From: CAYVMD01 sp964452465
Lineage (GTDB): Bacteria; Armatimonadota; JACIXR01
Direction of reading: 5' to 3'
NCBI GenBank assembly: GCA_964452465.1
Contig: CAYVMD010000005.1
Span: 1 to 64,000, forward strand
Length of the DNA stretch: 64,000 nucleotides
In this document: positions 32,469-41,247 of the stretch, piece after piece
How positions within the stretch are numbered: position 1 is the first letter of the stretch
How the letters are laid out: the number at the start of each line of letters is the position of its first letter
Translations under genes and position numbers: made by a program
Notes under the pieces: generated by a model
The model's input: only the letters and a program-made list of their open reading frames with translations
Told to the model about the DNA's origin: nothing
Database searches by the model: none

Positions 32469-32578
32469 GTGGTAAGTTAGTGGAATTTTTTTAAGAAATC
32501 CCCCAAAAACCTATTGACAACTTTTCCCCCCTTCCCTACCATTTATCCTAAAAATGGTAGATAGTGGAGGAAAGGTGG
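32469..32578 (+). promoter_or_regulatory. Possible MraZ operator boxes
   Basis: Two pairs of GTGG repeats, each with an 11-base step: 32469 and 32480 (GTGGTA, GTGGAA) and 32564 and 32575 (GTGGAG, GTGGAA). MraZ is known to bind GTGG-containing direct repeats spaced about one helical turn and to repress its own operon. The second pair covers the ribosome site of mraZ. Short motif, so chance is possible. Confidence 0.35.
32514..32542 (+). promoter_or_regulatory. Promoter of the dcw cluster
   Basis: TTGACA (32514-32519), a 17-base spacer, TACCAT (32537-32542). Predicted start near 32549, followed by a short inverted repeat ACCATTT/AAATGGT (32538-32558) that overlaps the -10. Drives mraZ and probably the first part of the cluster. 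Confidence 0.65.
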
Positions 32579-32587
32579 AATGTAATT

Positions 32588-33043
32588 GTGTTGAGCGGAT
32601 TATTCATACACAACATAGACGATAAAGGAAGAGTAGTTCTCCCTGCGCGGTTTCGCAGTTTAGTAGGAGAACGTTTCATATTGACGAAAGGGATTCACGG
32701 GTGTATTTTCCTATTCCCCGAGGCGGAGTGGCTGAAGATAGCGGAGAGTTTGGGGAAGCAGTCGTTTTTAAACAGGGATGCCATCCTCCTCCAACGGTTC
32801 CTCTTGGGCGCTGCCACAGAGTGCTCCCCCGACCCCCAGGGAAGGCTTGCCATCCCCCTCCCCCTCAGGGAGTATGCGGGCATAAAGGAGAATGGGGAAG
32901 TGGTAATCATGGGGACGGGTCAAAGGATAGAGATCTGGAGCAAGGAGAGATGGGAGAAATGCGAGGAGGAGATCACTCCCGAGAAGATCTCCCAAGCAGC
33001 AGAGCAATTGGGGTTGTTTGGACCAAGGAGCGTGTGGGAATGA
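32588..33043 (+). CDS. mraZ: Transcriptional regulator MraZ
   Basis: 151 residues from a GTG at 32588 (AAAGGTGG nine bases upstream); the family starts just before the conserved HNIDDKGRVVLPARFR. The second SpoVT/AbrB half contains GAATECSPDPQGRLAIPLPLREYAGI. Ring-forming DNA-binding protein that controls the dcw cluster. The long in-frame extension to 32564 covers the ribosome site and is unlikely. Stop touches the rsmH start. Confidence 0.93.
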   Translation: MLSGLFIHNIDDKGRVVLPARFRSLVGERFILTKGIHGCIFLFPEAEWLKIAESLGKQSFLNRDAILLQRFLLGAATECSPDPQGRLAIPLPLREYAGIKENGEVVIMGTGQRIEIWSKERWEKCEEEITPEKISQAAEQLGLFGPRSVWE

Positions 33044-33925
33044 ATGTCCACCTATCACCATCAGCCTGTTATGTTGAGGGAGGTTCTGGAATTCCTCCAG
33101 GTGGAACGGGGAGGGATATTCGTGGATTGCACGACGGGGGAAGGTGGGCATTCCGAGGGAATCCTAAAGAAATTACCCCCGGATGGGATGCTCGTCTGTA
33201 TAGACCGAGACGAGGAAATGCTCAAGGTAGCGAAGGAGCGCTTAGGGGAAGACCCCAGGGTAAAGTTTCTGAAGGGGAATTTCTCCCAGATAACCTCCCT
33301 CTTAGGGGGTTTGGGGGTGGAAGGAGTGGATGGGGTGCTTTTTGATTTAGGGGTTTCCTACGCCCAGATCAACCTCCCCCAAAGGGGATTCAGCTTCCGC
33401 CAGGATGGACCGCTGGATATGCGAATGGATAAAAGCCAGCCCCTAACCGCCCACATGCTCGTGAATAGATTGAGCGAGAAGGAATTAGCCGAATTGTTCC
33501 GAAAATACGGGGAGGAGAAATTCGCTCGGCGGATAGCCAGCGCCATCGTGAAGAGGCGAAGGGGAAGGGAGATAACTTCCACCTTGGAGTTGGCGGAGAT
33601 AATAAGGCAAGTGGTGAAGAGGCGAAGCCATATCCATCCTGCCACTCGAGCGTTCATGGCGCTTAGAATAGCGGTAAACCAGGAATTGGAGGAGTTGGAG
33701 AGCGCCCTGCCTCAGGCGATTGCTCTTTTGAAGAAGGGAGGGCGCATCGTCGTCCTTTCCTATCACTCCTTGGAGGATCGCATAACGAAGCGCTCTTTTA
33801 TGCTTCACGAGGAGGTGCTCAACATTCTCACCCCCAAGCCTTTGAGACCCTCTAAGGAGGAAGTAGCGGTTAATCCCAAGGCGCGGAGCGCGAGGTTTCG
33901 TGCGGGAGAAAGGAGGGATTGTTGA
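33044..33925 (+). CDS. rsmH: 16S rRNA (cytosine1402-N4)-methyltransferase RsmH
   Basis: 293 residues. STYHHQPVMLREVLEFL start, AdoMet motif FVDCTTGEGGHSEGIL, GVLFDLGVSYAQINLPQRGFSF, DGPLDMRMD, and GGRIVVLSYHSLEDRITK, with the expected C-terminal NPKARSARFRAGER. Methylates C1402 of 16S rRNA. Normal second gene of dcw clusters. Confidence 0.97.
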   Translation: MSTYHHQPVMLREVLEFLQVERGGIFVDCTTGEGGHSEGILKKLPPDGMLVCIDRDEEMLKVAKERLGEDPRVKFLKGNFSQITSLLGGLGVEGVDGVLFDLGVSYAQINLPQRGFSFRQDGPLDMRMDKSQPLTAHMLVNRLSEKELAELFRKYGEEKFARRIASAIVKRRRGREITSTLELAEIIRQVVKRRSHIHPATRAFMALRIAVNQELEELESALPQAIALLKKGGRIVVLSYHSLEDRITKRSFMLHEEVLNILTPKPLRPSKEEVAVNPKARSARFRAGERRDC

Positions 33926-33926
33926 G

Positions 33927-34289
33927 ATGAGGGCGACCTTACCCCAATATAGAAGGTATCCAGAGAGAAGGGTGAAGCCCGTATGGGAAGCAGAGGTTAG
34001 GAGGGAAAGCATAAAAGTTGCTTTTCTAAAGAAACTTTTCATCCTCTCTTGTATCGCTCTTTGCCTCTTTGGGGTTTTAGCAGTTGCGTTGGGGATTGGG
34101 ACTTGCCGGTTGGTGCTGCGGAAGGAGAATTTGGAAAATACCTACCAAATCCTTAGAGAGAGAAAAGCGTTTCTTGAGAAGGAAAAAGAGATGCTACTTT
34201 CCCCCCTAGTGATGGAGCAAGAAGCAGCAAAGAGGGGGATGAAGAAAGCTACCCAGATGTGGTATCTATGGCTGAGCGCGAGAGAATGA
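33927..34289 (+). CDS. ftsL: Cell division protein FtsL-like
   Basis: 120 residues from the ATG at 33927 (AAGGAGGG upstream). A basic N-terminal tail, one membrane helix (about 34-58, LFILSCIALCLFGVLAVALGIG) and a coiled coil (about 65-100) with C-terminal end. This is the FtsL/FtsB topology, and the position between rsmH and ftsI is the conserved place for ftsL. Sequence identity in the family is always low, so the call depends on layout. Bridges FtsQ/DivIB with FtsI-FtsW at the septum. Confidence 0.78.
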   Translation: MRATLPQYRRYPERRVKPVWEAEVRRESIKVAFLKKLFILSCIALCLFGVLAVALGIGTCRLVLRKENLENTYQILRERKAFLEKEKEMLLSPLVMEQEAAKRGMKKATQMWYLWLSARE

Positions 34290-36049
34290 AGAGAAGCATA
34301 AACAAAACCATCAATTGGAAGTTGAGACTTTTAAGAACGGGATGGGTAATGCTTTCCCTATTCCTAACGGGCAACTTCTTTTATATCCAAGTGATAAAAG
34401 CTCCCTATTATAAAAAACTTGCGGAGAAACAAACTATTAGGAGGATAGTTGCTAAGCCTGAGAGGGGCGTAATTTACGATCGTAAGCGTAGGGAGCTTGC
34501 GGTGGACACAATAGGAGGGTCGGTGTTCCTACACCTCGGCGATATCCGAGATGCGGGGAAAGTAGCGTCTTTTCTTACCTCCTTGTTAGGAGTAGAGGAG
34601 GGAGAGGTGCTCCAAAAGATAACGGGGAAACATCCTATCGTATCTCTTAAGAGGAATATAGACTTTCAAACCCTTTGCAAGGTAGAAAAGGCGATAAGGG
34701 ATTTCTCCTTAACGGGCATAGAGATTCAGAGGGAGCGGAGGAGATTTTATCCCTTTGGCTCCACCCTAGCCCATGTTCTCGGCTTCCTTAATGTGGATGG
34801 GGAGCCGATGGAAGGGGTGGAGAAGAGTTTGAATGATTACCTGGGAGGGGAAGAAGGCATCATAGAGGGGGCTCGCGATATCAAGGGCAGAATTTTACCC
34901 TTCTCCTCCAAGGTGCTCAAGCGAGCCAGAAAGGGGATGGATGTTGTTTTGACTATAGACCTGGATATTCAGAAGATAGTGGAGGAGGAGCTGAGAAAGG
35001 CTTACGAGGAAACGAAGGCGAAATCCGCCACAGCGATAGTTATGAACCCCCGAAATGGGGAGATCCTTGCCCTCGCTAACTTTCCTACCTTTGATCCCAA
35101 CGAGCAGAACAAATATCCCGCTGATAACAAGCGGAATAGAGCAGTGACGGATCTCTATGAGATGGGTTCGGTAGTAAAACCCCTTGTCATAAGTTATGCT
35201 TTGCAAGAAGGGGTCATTACCCCTTCCTCTCGCTTCTTCTGCGCAGGACGACTCACCCTTAACAATAGGGTTATTCATTGTGTCGTTCATCATAAAGGTG
35301 GACATGGCAAGATAACTCCTGCGGAGATACTCTGGAAGTCCTGCAATGTGGGAGCTGCTCAAGTGGGATTAAAATTGGGAGCAAAGAAGCTTTACCAGGC
35401 TTTAGAGGCGTTTGGCTTTCTTTCTTCTCCCACCGACGAGCTTTTAGGGGCGAGAAAAGGGATCGTCCCCCTACCTCAAACCTGGGATAAGGTAAGGATA
35501 GCGAACATGTCTTTCGGACAGGGATTCTCTGTAACACCCCTTCACCTCGTTAGCGCTTTCTGCGCTATCGCCAATGGGGGCATTCTTTATAAGCCCCATA
35601 TCTTGAAGGAGGTAATCCACCCGGATGGGGCAAGGATAGAGGTGCAGCCGGAAGTATTAGGGCGCCCCCTTTCCCCAGAGGTAGCCGAGGAGGTTAAAAA
35701 CATGCTGGTAGGGGTGGTGGAGAGAAAGGAAGGAACCGCCTATGGTTATGCCACGATAGAGGGGGTAAAGGCAGGAGGCAAGACGGGAACCGCTCAGAAG
35801 GTAGAGGGAGGAGTTTACCATAAGGAAAAGGTTGTGGCTTCTTTCGTGGGCTTTTTGCCACTGCCAAAGCCTCAGCTCGTCATCTTAGTTTTAATAAATG
35901 AGCCCCAGATTAACCGCTGGGGGGCAGTAGCAGCTGCCCCCGTTTTCAAACAAATTGCCTCAAAAGCCCTTGCCTGCCTGGAACATCCTCCTTCAATAAC
36001 CCCCATTAACCCTAATAATTATAGCCTACTGCCCCCCAGCGGTCACTGA
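34286..36049 (+). CDS. ftsI: Peptidoglycan transpeptidase FtsI (PBP, septal)
   Basis: 587 residues from an ATG overlapping the ftsL stop (ATGA); starts 3-9 codons further upstream are also possible and the ribosome site is weak. Membrane helix (about 14-37), PBP dimerisation domain (RRIVAKPERGVIYDRKRRELAVD), then the transpeptidase: active Ser in GSVVK (about 294), SCN (about 351), KTGTAQK (about 498). No PASTA domain. Cross-links septal peptidoglycan with FtsW. The 3' end contains an unusual long inverted repeat, and the last 20 residues (PINPNNYSLLPPSGH) are low-complexity. Confidence 0.93.
   Translation: MKRSINKTINWKLRLLRTGWVMLSLFLTGNFFYIQVIKAPYYKKLAEKQTIRRIVAKPERGVIYDRKRRELAVDTIGGSVFLHLGDIRDAGKVASFLTSLLGVEEGEVLQKITGKHPIVSLKRNIDFQTLCKVEKAIRDFSLTGIEIQRERRRFYPFGSTLAHVLGFLNVDGEPMEGVEKSLNDYLGGEEGIIEGARDIKGRILPFSSKVLKRARKGMDVVLTIDLDIQKIVEEELRKAYEETKAKSATAIVMNPRNGEILALANFPTFDPNEQNKYPADNKRNRAVTDLYEMGSVVKPLVISYALQEGVITPSSRFFCAGRLTLNNRVIHCVVHHKGGHGKITPAEILWKSCNVGAAQVGLKLGAKKLYQALEAFGFLSSPTDELLGARKGIVPLPQTWDKVRIANMSFGQGFSVTPLHLVSAFCAIANGGILYKPHILKEVIHPDGARIEVQPEVLGRPLSPEVAEEVKNMLVGVVERKEGTAYGYATIEGVKAGGKTGTAQKVEGGVYHKEKVVASFVGFLPLPKPQLVILVLINEPQINRWGAVAAAPVFKQIASKALACLEHPPSITPINPNNYSLLPPSGH
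35913..36043 (+). repeat. 17-bp perfect inverted repeat across the ftsI 3' end
   Basis: ACCGCTGGGGGGCAGTA (35913-35929) and its exact reverse complement (36027-36043), separated by 97 bases. The first arm can instead pair locally: GGGGGCAG with CTGCCCCC a few bases later. The two pairings are mutually exclusive. The second arm covers the last codons of ftsI just before the murE promoter region. Confidence 0.6.
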
Positions 36050-36079
36050 TTCATTGTAAGATAGCGCTATTTTATTTAT

Positions 36080-36085
36080 TATAAT
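36080..36085 (+). promoter_or_regulatory. -10 element (TATAAT) before murE, near-leaderless
   Basis: A perfect TATAAT lies 14 bases before the murE ATG. A -35 is weak (TTGTAA at 36054 gives a 20-base spacer). The only gap of any size inside the dcw cluster is here, so an internal promoter is plausible. Spacing matches the ffh and lolA-like promoters. Confidence 0.5.
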
Positions 36086-36099
36086 CTTTGACTGGAAAG

Positions 36100-37587
36100 A
36101 TGAAATTCGCTGATCTAATGAAGAGCATTCCTTATCTGAAAGGCGAAGGCGATTGGTCAACAGAGATCAAAGGTATATCCTACGATTCTCGCTCTGTTGA
36201 ACCGGGCTTCCTTTTCGTTGCCCTAAGGGGCGCTCGATTGGACGGGCATAACTTCGTAAAGGAAGCTATAGAGCGGGGAGCTTCCGCCCTAGTCTTAGAG
36301 AGGGAAGTGGAAGCGCTTCCTTTAGATATTCCCTATGCCATAGTCCCGTCTTCTCGGCGCGCTCTTGCCTTGTTATCCTCCAACTTTTATCACCATCCCT
36401 CCCGAGAGCTAACCTTGGTGGGCGTAACTGGGACGAACGGGAAAGGGTTAACCTGCCACTTTTTATACCACATCCTGAGGAAGGCAGGGGTAAGCACCGC
36501 AACTTTGGGCACGCTGGGGGCACAGTTGAATGGCACTCCCTTGCCCTGGAGCGAAAGGACCACTCCGGAGGCCCCCCTGATCCAGCGATGCCTTCGCGAA
36601 ATAGTGGATAGGCAAGGGGAAACCGCCATAATGGAAGTTTCCTCCCACGCCCTTGCCCAGGACCGCACTTGGGGATGCGAATTCGATATTGCGGTATTCA
36701 CTAACCTCTCCCACGATCACCTGGATTACCATGACTCCCTGGAGGAATATTTCCGAACCAAACTTCGCCTTTTCACCCTCTATCCCTCGGCTTCCTCGAA
36801 GAATTTTGTGGCCGTAATCAACATAGATGACCCTTATGGCAAAATTCTTGCCCACGAGGTAACCTCTCCTTACATAACCTACGGCACCTCTAAAGAGGCA
36901 TTGGTGAGAGGCTACATTCTTCAATTCTCCCCTTCTTTTCTTTTATTCTCCCTCCAAACTCCCGAAGGGGAAACGGAGGTGAAGCTTCCCCTTGGAGGGC
37001 TATTCAATTTGCACAACGCCTTAGCCTCCGCCTCGGTCGCCCTGGCTCTGGGGATAAAATTGGAGAGCATCAAGCAAGGGCTTGAAGGAGTTTCTCCCCT
37101 CCCGGGGCGCATGGAAATCATGGACGAAGGGCAGGATTTCACCCTCATAATCGACTATGCCCATACCCCCAAGGGCTTAGAGGATATCCTCCTCTCCTTG
37201 AAACCAGTATGCGAGGGAAAATTGATCACGGTTTTCGGTTGCGGGGGAGACAGGGATAAGGAGAAACGTCCTCTCATGGGGAAGATAGCCAGCGAGATAT
37301 CGGATTTGGTAATCGTCACCTCCGATAATCCCCGAAGCGAAGATCCCAACGCCATTATAGAGGGCATCCTCTCCGGCATTTCATCCCCGAATAAAGGAAG
37401 GGTTAAAGTAGAGGTGGAAAGGGAAACCGCTATAAACCTCGCCATTGGCATGGCAAGGAAGGGAGATTGTGTGCTCATAGCGGGCAAGGGGCATGAGAAT
37501 TACCAGATATTCGCGGATCGCGTCATCCCTTTCAGCGACAGGGAGAAAGCTCGGGAAGCGGTGAGGAAGAGATGGGACTCCAAATGA
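36100..37587 (+). CDS. murE: UDP-MurNAc-tripeptide synthetase MurE
   Basis: 495 residues from the ATG at 36100 (a TTG at 36088 is the alternative). Mur ligase domains: SYDSRSVEPGFLFVALRG, the ATP loop GVTGTNGKGLTCHFL, and the DNPRSEDPN motif. DNPR is the signature of meso-diaminopimelate as the third residue. The P-loop reads GTNGKGLT where almost all Mur ligases have GTNGKTT/S, so the Thr that normally follows Lys is Gly here. Otherwise the length and motifs are complete (KGHENYQ at the C-terminus). Confidence 0.95.
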   Translation: MKFADLMKSIPYLKGEGDWSTEIKGISYDSRSVEPGFLFVALRGARLDGHNFVKEAIERGASALVLEREVEALPLDIPYAIVPSSRRALALLSSNFYHHPSRELTLVGVTGTNGKGLTCHFLYHILRKAGVSTATLGTLGAQLNGTPLPWSERTTPEAPLIQRCLREIVDRQGETAIMEVSSHALAQDRTWGCEFDIAVFTNLSHDHLDYHDSLEEYFRTKLRLFTLYPSASSKNFVAVINIDDPYGKILAHEVTSPYITYGTSKEALVRGYILQFSPSFLLFSLQTPEGETEVKLPLGGLFNLHNALASASVALALGIKLESIKQGLEGVSPLPGRMEIMDEGQDFTLIIDYAHTPKGLEDILLSLKPVCEGKLITVFGCGGDRDKEKRPLMGKIASEISDLVIVTSDNPRSEDPNAIIEGILSGISSPNKGRVKVEVERETAINLAIGMARKGDCVLIAGKGHENYQIFADRVIPFSDREKAREAVRKRWDSK

Positions 37588-38954
37588 CCTTGGGAGAAAT
37601 AGCACGGATCATGGGAGGAAGGTTATCGAGCGGGGGGGAGGATATCATAATCAGGAGCATTTCCACAGATGGACGCCTACCCCAAGAAGATGCGCTTTTC
37701 TTCGCCCTGCGAGGCGAACGCTTCGACGGGCATGATTTTCTTCAGCAAGCCTATGGCAATGGTTGCGTAGCGGGGGTGGTGGAACATGTGCCTCCCTCCC
37801 CCCCTCCCATACCCCTGATTCAAGTCGAAAACACATTGGAAGCGTTGGGCAGATTAGCCAAGCATCATAGGCAAAAATTTTCTATTTTGTCGATTGGGGT
37901 AACGGGAAGCAACGGCAAGACCACAACGAAGGAGCTCATCGCCCACATACTTTCCAAGAGGTATGAAGTGTTGAAGAGCAGGGAGAATTACAACAACGAG
38001 ATAGGCGTCCCCTTGACCATCCTCCAGTTGGACCCTTCCCATCAGATCCTGGTAGTGGAGATGGCAATGCGAGGGAAAGGGCAGATCGCCTACCTTTCGG
38101 AGATCTCCCAACCCTCCATAGGGGTTATAACTAATATTGGGCTCTCCCACCTTCAGTTCTTCCGCTCCCGGGAGGAGATCGCAGAAGCGAAGGCGGAGTT
38201 ATTAGAAGCACTCCCCAAGGAAGGGAGGGCGATCTTAAACGCGGACGATCCTTTCTTCGACTTCTTGAGGAAAAAGGCAAGATGCCCAGTGGTAAGTTTC
38301 GGTTTCTCGCCTGGGGCAGATGTGAAGGGAGAGGATTTAAGAGAAGAGGACTCGGGGCTGTCCCTCACCGTGCAAAGCTGGCGAGGAACGGGAACCTTCT
38401 ATCTCCCCTTGATAGGAAAGCACAACGCCATGAACCTCCTTGCCTCCATTGCCACTGCTCTTTTGACCGATATATCCTTGGAGGAAATAAAGGAAGCCCT
38501 ACCTTCATTCGTCCCTCCCCCCATGCGAATGGAGCTGATTCGCCTTCCCAATGGCACCCTGGTCATAAACGATTCCTATAACGCAAGTCCCTCCTCCCTG
38601 GAATCTGCTCTTCTCACTTTGAAGGGTAAAAGGGGGAGGAAAATAGCAGTCTTGGGCGAGATGTTGGAGTTAGGTGCCATTAGCGAGGAGGCTCATCTTC
38701 AAGCGGGCAGATGGGTTTGCGAAGCGGGAGTGGATCTGCTCATCAGCGTGGGAGAAGGAGGGGAATACATAGCCAGAGGGGCGAGGGAAAATGGCTTTTT
38801 AGAGGAAAGGATCTTCCATTTCCCCTCCAGGGAAGGGATATCTACCTTCTTAAAAGAGATACTAAAGGGCGAGGAAGTAGTGCTGATCAAGGGATCCCGC
38901 AAAGTTGAGCTGGATAAAGTAGTGGAGGAGTTAAAGGCATGCTTTATCTCTTAA
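37572..38954 (+). CDS. murF: UDP-MurNAc-tripeptide:D-Ala-D-Ala ligase MurF
   Basis: 460 residues. TLGEIARIMGGRL start, ISTDGRLPQEDALFFALRGERFDGHDF, ATP loop GVTGSNGKTTTKELI, ENYNNEIGVPLTIL, HNAMNLLASIATAL and INDSYNASPSS, all typical of MurF. Overlaps murE by 16 bases and mraY by 16 bases. Confidence 0.96.
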   Translation: MGLQMTLGEIARIMGGRLSSGGEDIIIRSISTDGRLPQEDALFFALRGERFDGHDFLQQAYGNGCVAGVVEHVPPSPPPIPLIQVENTLEALGRLAKHHRQKFSILSIGVTGSNGKTTTKELIAHILSKRYEVLKSRENYNNEIGVPLTILQLDPSHQILVVEMAMRGKGQIAYLSEISQPSIGVITNIGLSHLQFFRSREEIAEAKAELLEALPKEGRAILNADDPFFDFLRKKARCPVVSFGFSPGADVKGEDLREEDSGLSLTVQSWRGTGTFYLPLIGKHNAMNLLASIATALLTDISLEEIKEALPSFVPPPMRMELIRLPNGTLVINDSYNASPSSLESALLTLKGKRGRKIAVLGEMLELGAISEEAHLQAGRWVCEAGVDLLISVGEGGEYIARGARENGFLEERIFHFPSREGISTFLKEILKGEEVVLIKGSRKVELDKVVEELKACFIS

Positions 38955-39895
38955 TGGCATCGCTTATCGGGTTTGCTTTTAGCGTAGTTCTCACCCTCTT
39001 TGTCTTACATATCCTAAGGAAAAAGAAGATAGGGCAGAAGATCAGCGAGGATGCCCCTCAGAGGCATCGACAGAAAGAAGGCACGCCCACTATGGGAGGA
39101 ATAGCCCTGGTGCTTTCCGCTTGCCTTGGTTATTGGGTGATAGGGGGAAAAGACATCAGACTTCCTCTTGCCTTGATCGGTTTCGCTCTCGTTGGTTTGA
39201 TAGACGATCTCCTCAGTGTTCATAAAAAACGCTCTTTGGGTCTGCCTGCGCGCTGGAAGTTTTTTCTCCAGTGCATGTTGTCCATCTTGCTTCTCCTTAG
39301 TGTAAAGGATATCTCGTCCCTGATGCATTTCCCAGGGGCAGGCTGGCACTTAGATCTTGGCATACTTTATCCATTCTTCGCCCTACTTTTATTAGTGGGT
39401 TTCTCCAACGCTACCAACCTAACGGACGGTTTGGATGGGCTGAGCGCTGGATGCACTGCGATCGTCGCGGGAGGAATGGCCTTAGTTGCCATTTACCTTA
39501 AAGACATCAACATAGGGCTTTTCCTCGCCTCCCTTTCGGGTGCTTGCCTGGGCTTTTTGTGGTTCAATTGTTACCCCGCGAAGATCATCATGGGGGATAC
39601 CGGGGCTCTCGCCTTAGGAGGAGCCCTTGCCTTTGCCTCCATACTCATGAAGGAGGAGATAACTTTAATCCTTATGGGTTTGGTTTTCGTTGCCGAGATC
39701 TTGTCCGTTATCCTTCAAGTGGTCTCTTTCAAGACCAGGAGGAAGCGCATCTTCCGGATGACCCCTCTCCATCATCATTTCGAGCTTATGGGCTGGGAAG
39801 AGCCCCTCATTACCTTTCGCTTCTGGTTAGTTAGCTTTTTGCTTATTGCCATTAATTATCTCTGGGTGGTGAGAGGTTCGGGAGGATGGAAATGA
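38939..39895 (+). CDS. mraY: Phospho-MurNAc-pentapeptide transferase MraY
   Basis: 318 residues, about ten membrane helices. KEGTPTMGGIALVLS, GLIDDLLSVHKKRSLGLPARWKFFLQ, FSNATNLTDGLDGLSAG, IIMGDTGALALGG and FRMTPLHHHFELMGW carry the catalytic Asp residues and His motif. Makes lipid I at the inner face of the membrane. Confidence 0.97.
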   Translation: MLYLLMASLIGFAFSVVLTLFVLHILRKKKIGQKISEDAPQRHRQKEGTPTMGGIALVLSACLGYWVIGGKDIRLPLALIGFALVGLIDDLLSVHKKRSLGLPARWKFFLQCMLSILLLLSVKDISSLMHFPGAGWHLDLGILYPFFALLLLVGFSNATNLTDGLDGLSAGCTAIVAGGMALVAIYLKDINIGLFLASLSGACLGFLWFNCYPAKIIMGDTGALALGGALAFASILMKEEITLILMGLVFVAEILSVILQVVSFKTRRKRIFRMTPLHHHFELMGWEEPLITFRFWLVSFLLIAINYLWVVRGSGGWK

Positions 39896-41247
39896 AGAGG
39901 GTCAGCGTTATAGGCATGGGAAGGACGGGGATAGCGGTAGCGAAGTTCCTTCACTCCTTAGGGCACAAGGTTAGCGTATTCGATATAAAAAATTTGCCGG
40001 TGCCCCAGGAATTAGCAGGTCTGCCCATAAATTTCCACTTAGGAGATCCTCTTTACCAGGGAGCAGAAGATGCCGACCTAATCGTGGTCAGCCCCGGCGT
40101 GTCCAGGGAAGCTCCCTTTATTGCCCGGGCGGAAGCAAAGGGCATCCCCATTAAGAGCGAAATAGAAATCGCTTTTGAGTTCTGTCTCGCTCCCATAGTA
40201 GCCATCACCGGCACGGATGGAAAGAGCACAACCACTGCTCTCCTGGGACATATCTTGAGGGAAAGTGGGAAGAAGGCGATTATAGCAGGCAATATCGGCG
40301 TACCCTTCATAGATGTGGTTAGCCAAATCACCCCCCAGCACATAGTTGTATTGGAGGTTTCCAGTTTCCAATTGGAATGGGTGGACAAATTCCGCCCCTT
40401 TGTAGGGGTTATCCTGAACATATCCCCCGATCATATGGAACGTCATCGCTCTTTAGAGGAATACGCAAGGGTTAAATTCCGGCTTTTTTCCAACCAAAAC
40501 AAGGAAGATTACGCCATATTGAATGCCGAGGATCCCTTCATCATGGGAATGTCCTCCCAAGTACCCTCACGGGTGCTGTTATTCTCTACCTCTCCTATTG
40601 AGGGAGAGGGCATTTTCCTGGAGAAGGGAGAAATTAACATAAGGGTTGGGGATTCCCTTTGCACTTTCCCCCTTCCTTTTACCTCCTTGAGGGGGAGGCA
40701 CAATTTACAGAACCTTCTTGCGGGCATCCTCTCCGCTTATCTTTGCGGGGTTCCCCCTGAGGGGATAAAGGAGGCTATCCCTACTTTCCAACCACTTCCA
40801 CATAGGTTGGAAGAGGTGGGAAGAATAAAGGGCGTTTTGTTCGTGAACGATTCCAAGGCAACCAACCCTCATTCAGCGGGGACGGCGCTCTCCTCTTTCG
40901 ATGCTCCCATCGTTTGGATAGCGGGTGGGCAGTTAAAGGAAGGGACAGATTACAGCGCCTTGTTCTCCCGACATAAGGGGAGATTGAAGGGGGTAGTGCT
41001 CATAGGCGAGTCCTCGAACTTGCTAGAGGATTTGGCGAGGAGGGAAGGAATAGATAACATCGTTAAAGGAGAAAGCATAGAGGAAGCAGTGGAGAAAGCT
41101 TTCCTTCTGGCTTCTCCGGGTGATGTCGTCCTCCTCTCTCCCGCTTGCGCCAGTTTCGACATGTTTCGGGACTTCGAGGAACGGGGAGAGAGGTTCAAAG
41201 AAGCGGTTAAGAAATTGAGGTGGAGATATGGAAGCGAAGGAGTATAG
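39886..41247 (+). CDS. murD: UDP-MurNAc-alanine:D-Glu ligase MurD
   Basis: 453 residues. N-terminal Rossmann GMGRTGIAVAKFLHSLG, ATP loop ITGTDGKSTTTALLGHIL, AGNIGVPFIDV, EVSSFQLEWVDKFRPFVGVILNISPDHMERH, and NDSKATNPHSAGTAL. Complete. Overlaps mraY by 10 bases and ftsW by 20. Confidence 0.96.
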   Translation: MEMKRVSVIGMGRTGIAVAKFLHSLGHKVSVFDIKNLPVPQELAGLPINFHLGDPLYQGAEDADLIVVSPGVSREAPFIARAEAKGIPIKSEIEIAFEFCLAPIVAITGTDGKSTTTALLGHILRESGKKAIIAGNIGVPFIDVVSQITPQHIVVLEVSSFQLEWVDKFRPFVGVILNISPDHMERHRSLEEYARVKFRLFSNQNKEDYAILNAEDPFIMGMSSQVPSRVLLFSTSPIEGEGIFLEKGEINIRVGDSLCTFPLPFTSLRGRHNLQNLLAGILSAYLCGVPPEGIKEAIPTFQPLPHRLEEVGRIKGVLFVNDSKATNPHSAGTALSSFDAPIVWIAGGQLKEGTDYSALFSRHKGRLKGVVLIGESSNLLEDLARREGIDNIVKGESIEEAVEKAFLLASPGDVVLLSPACASFDMFRDFEERGERFKEAVKKLRWRYGSEGV

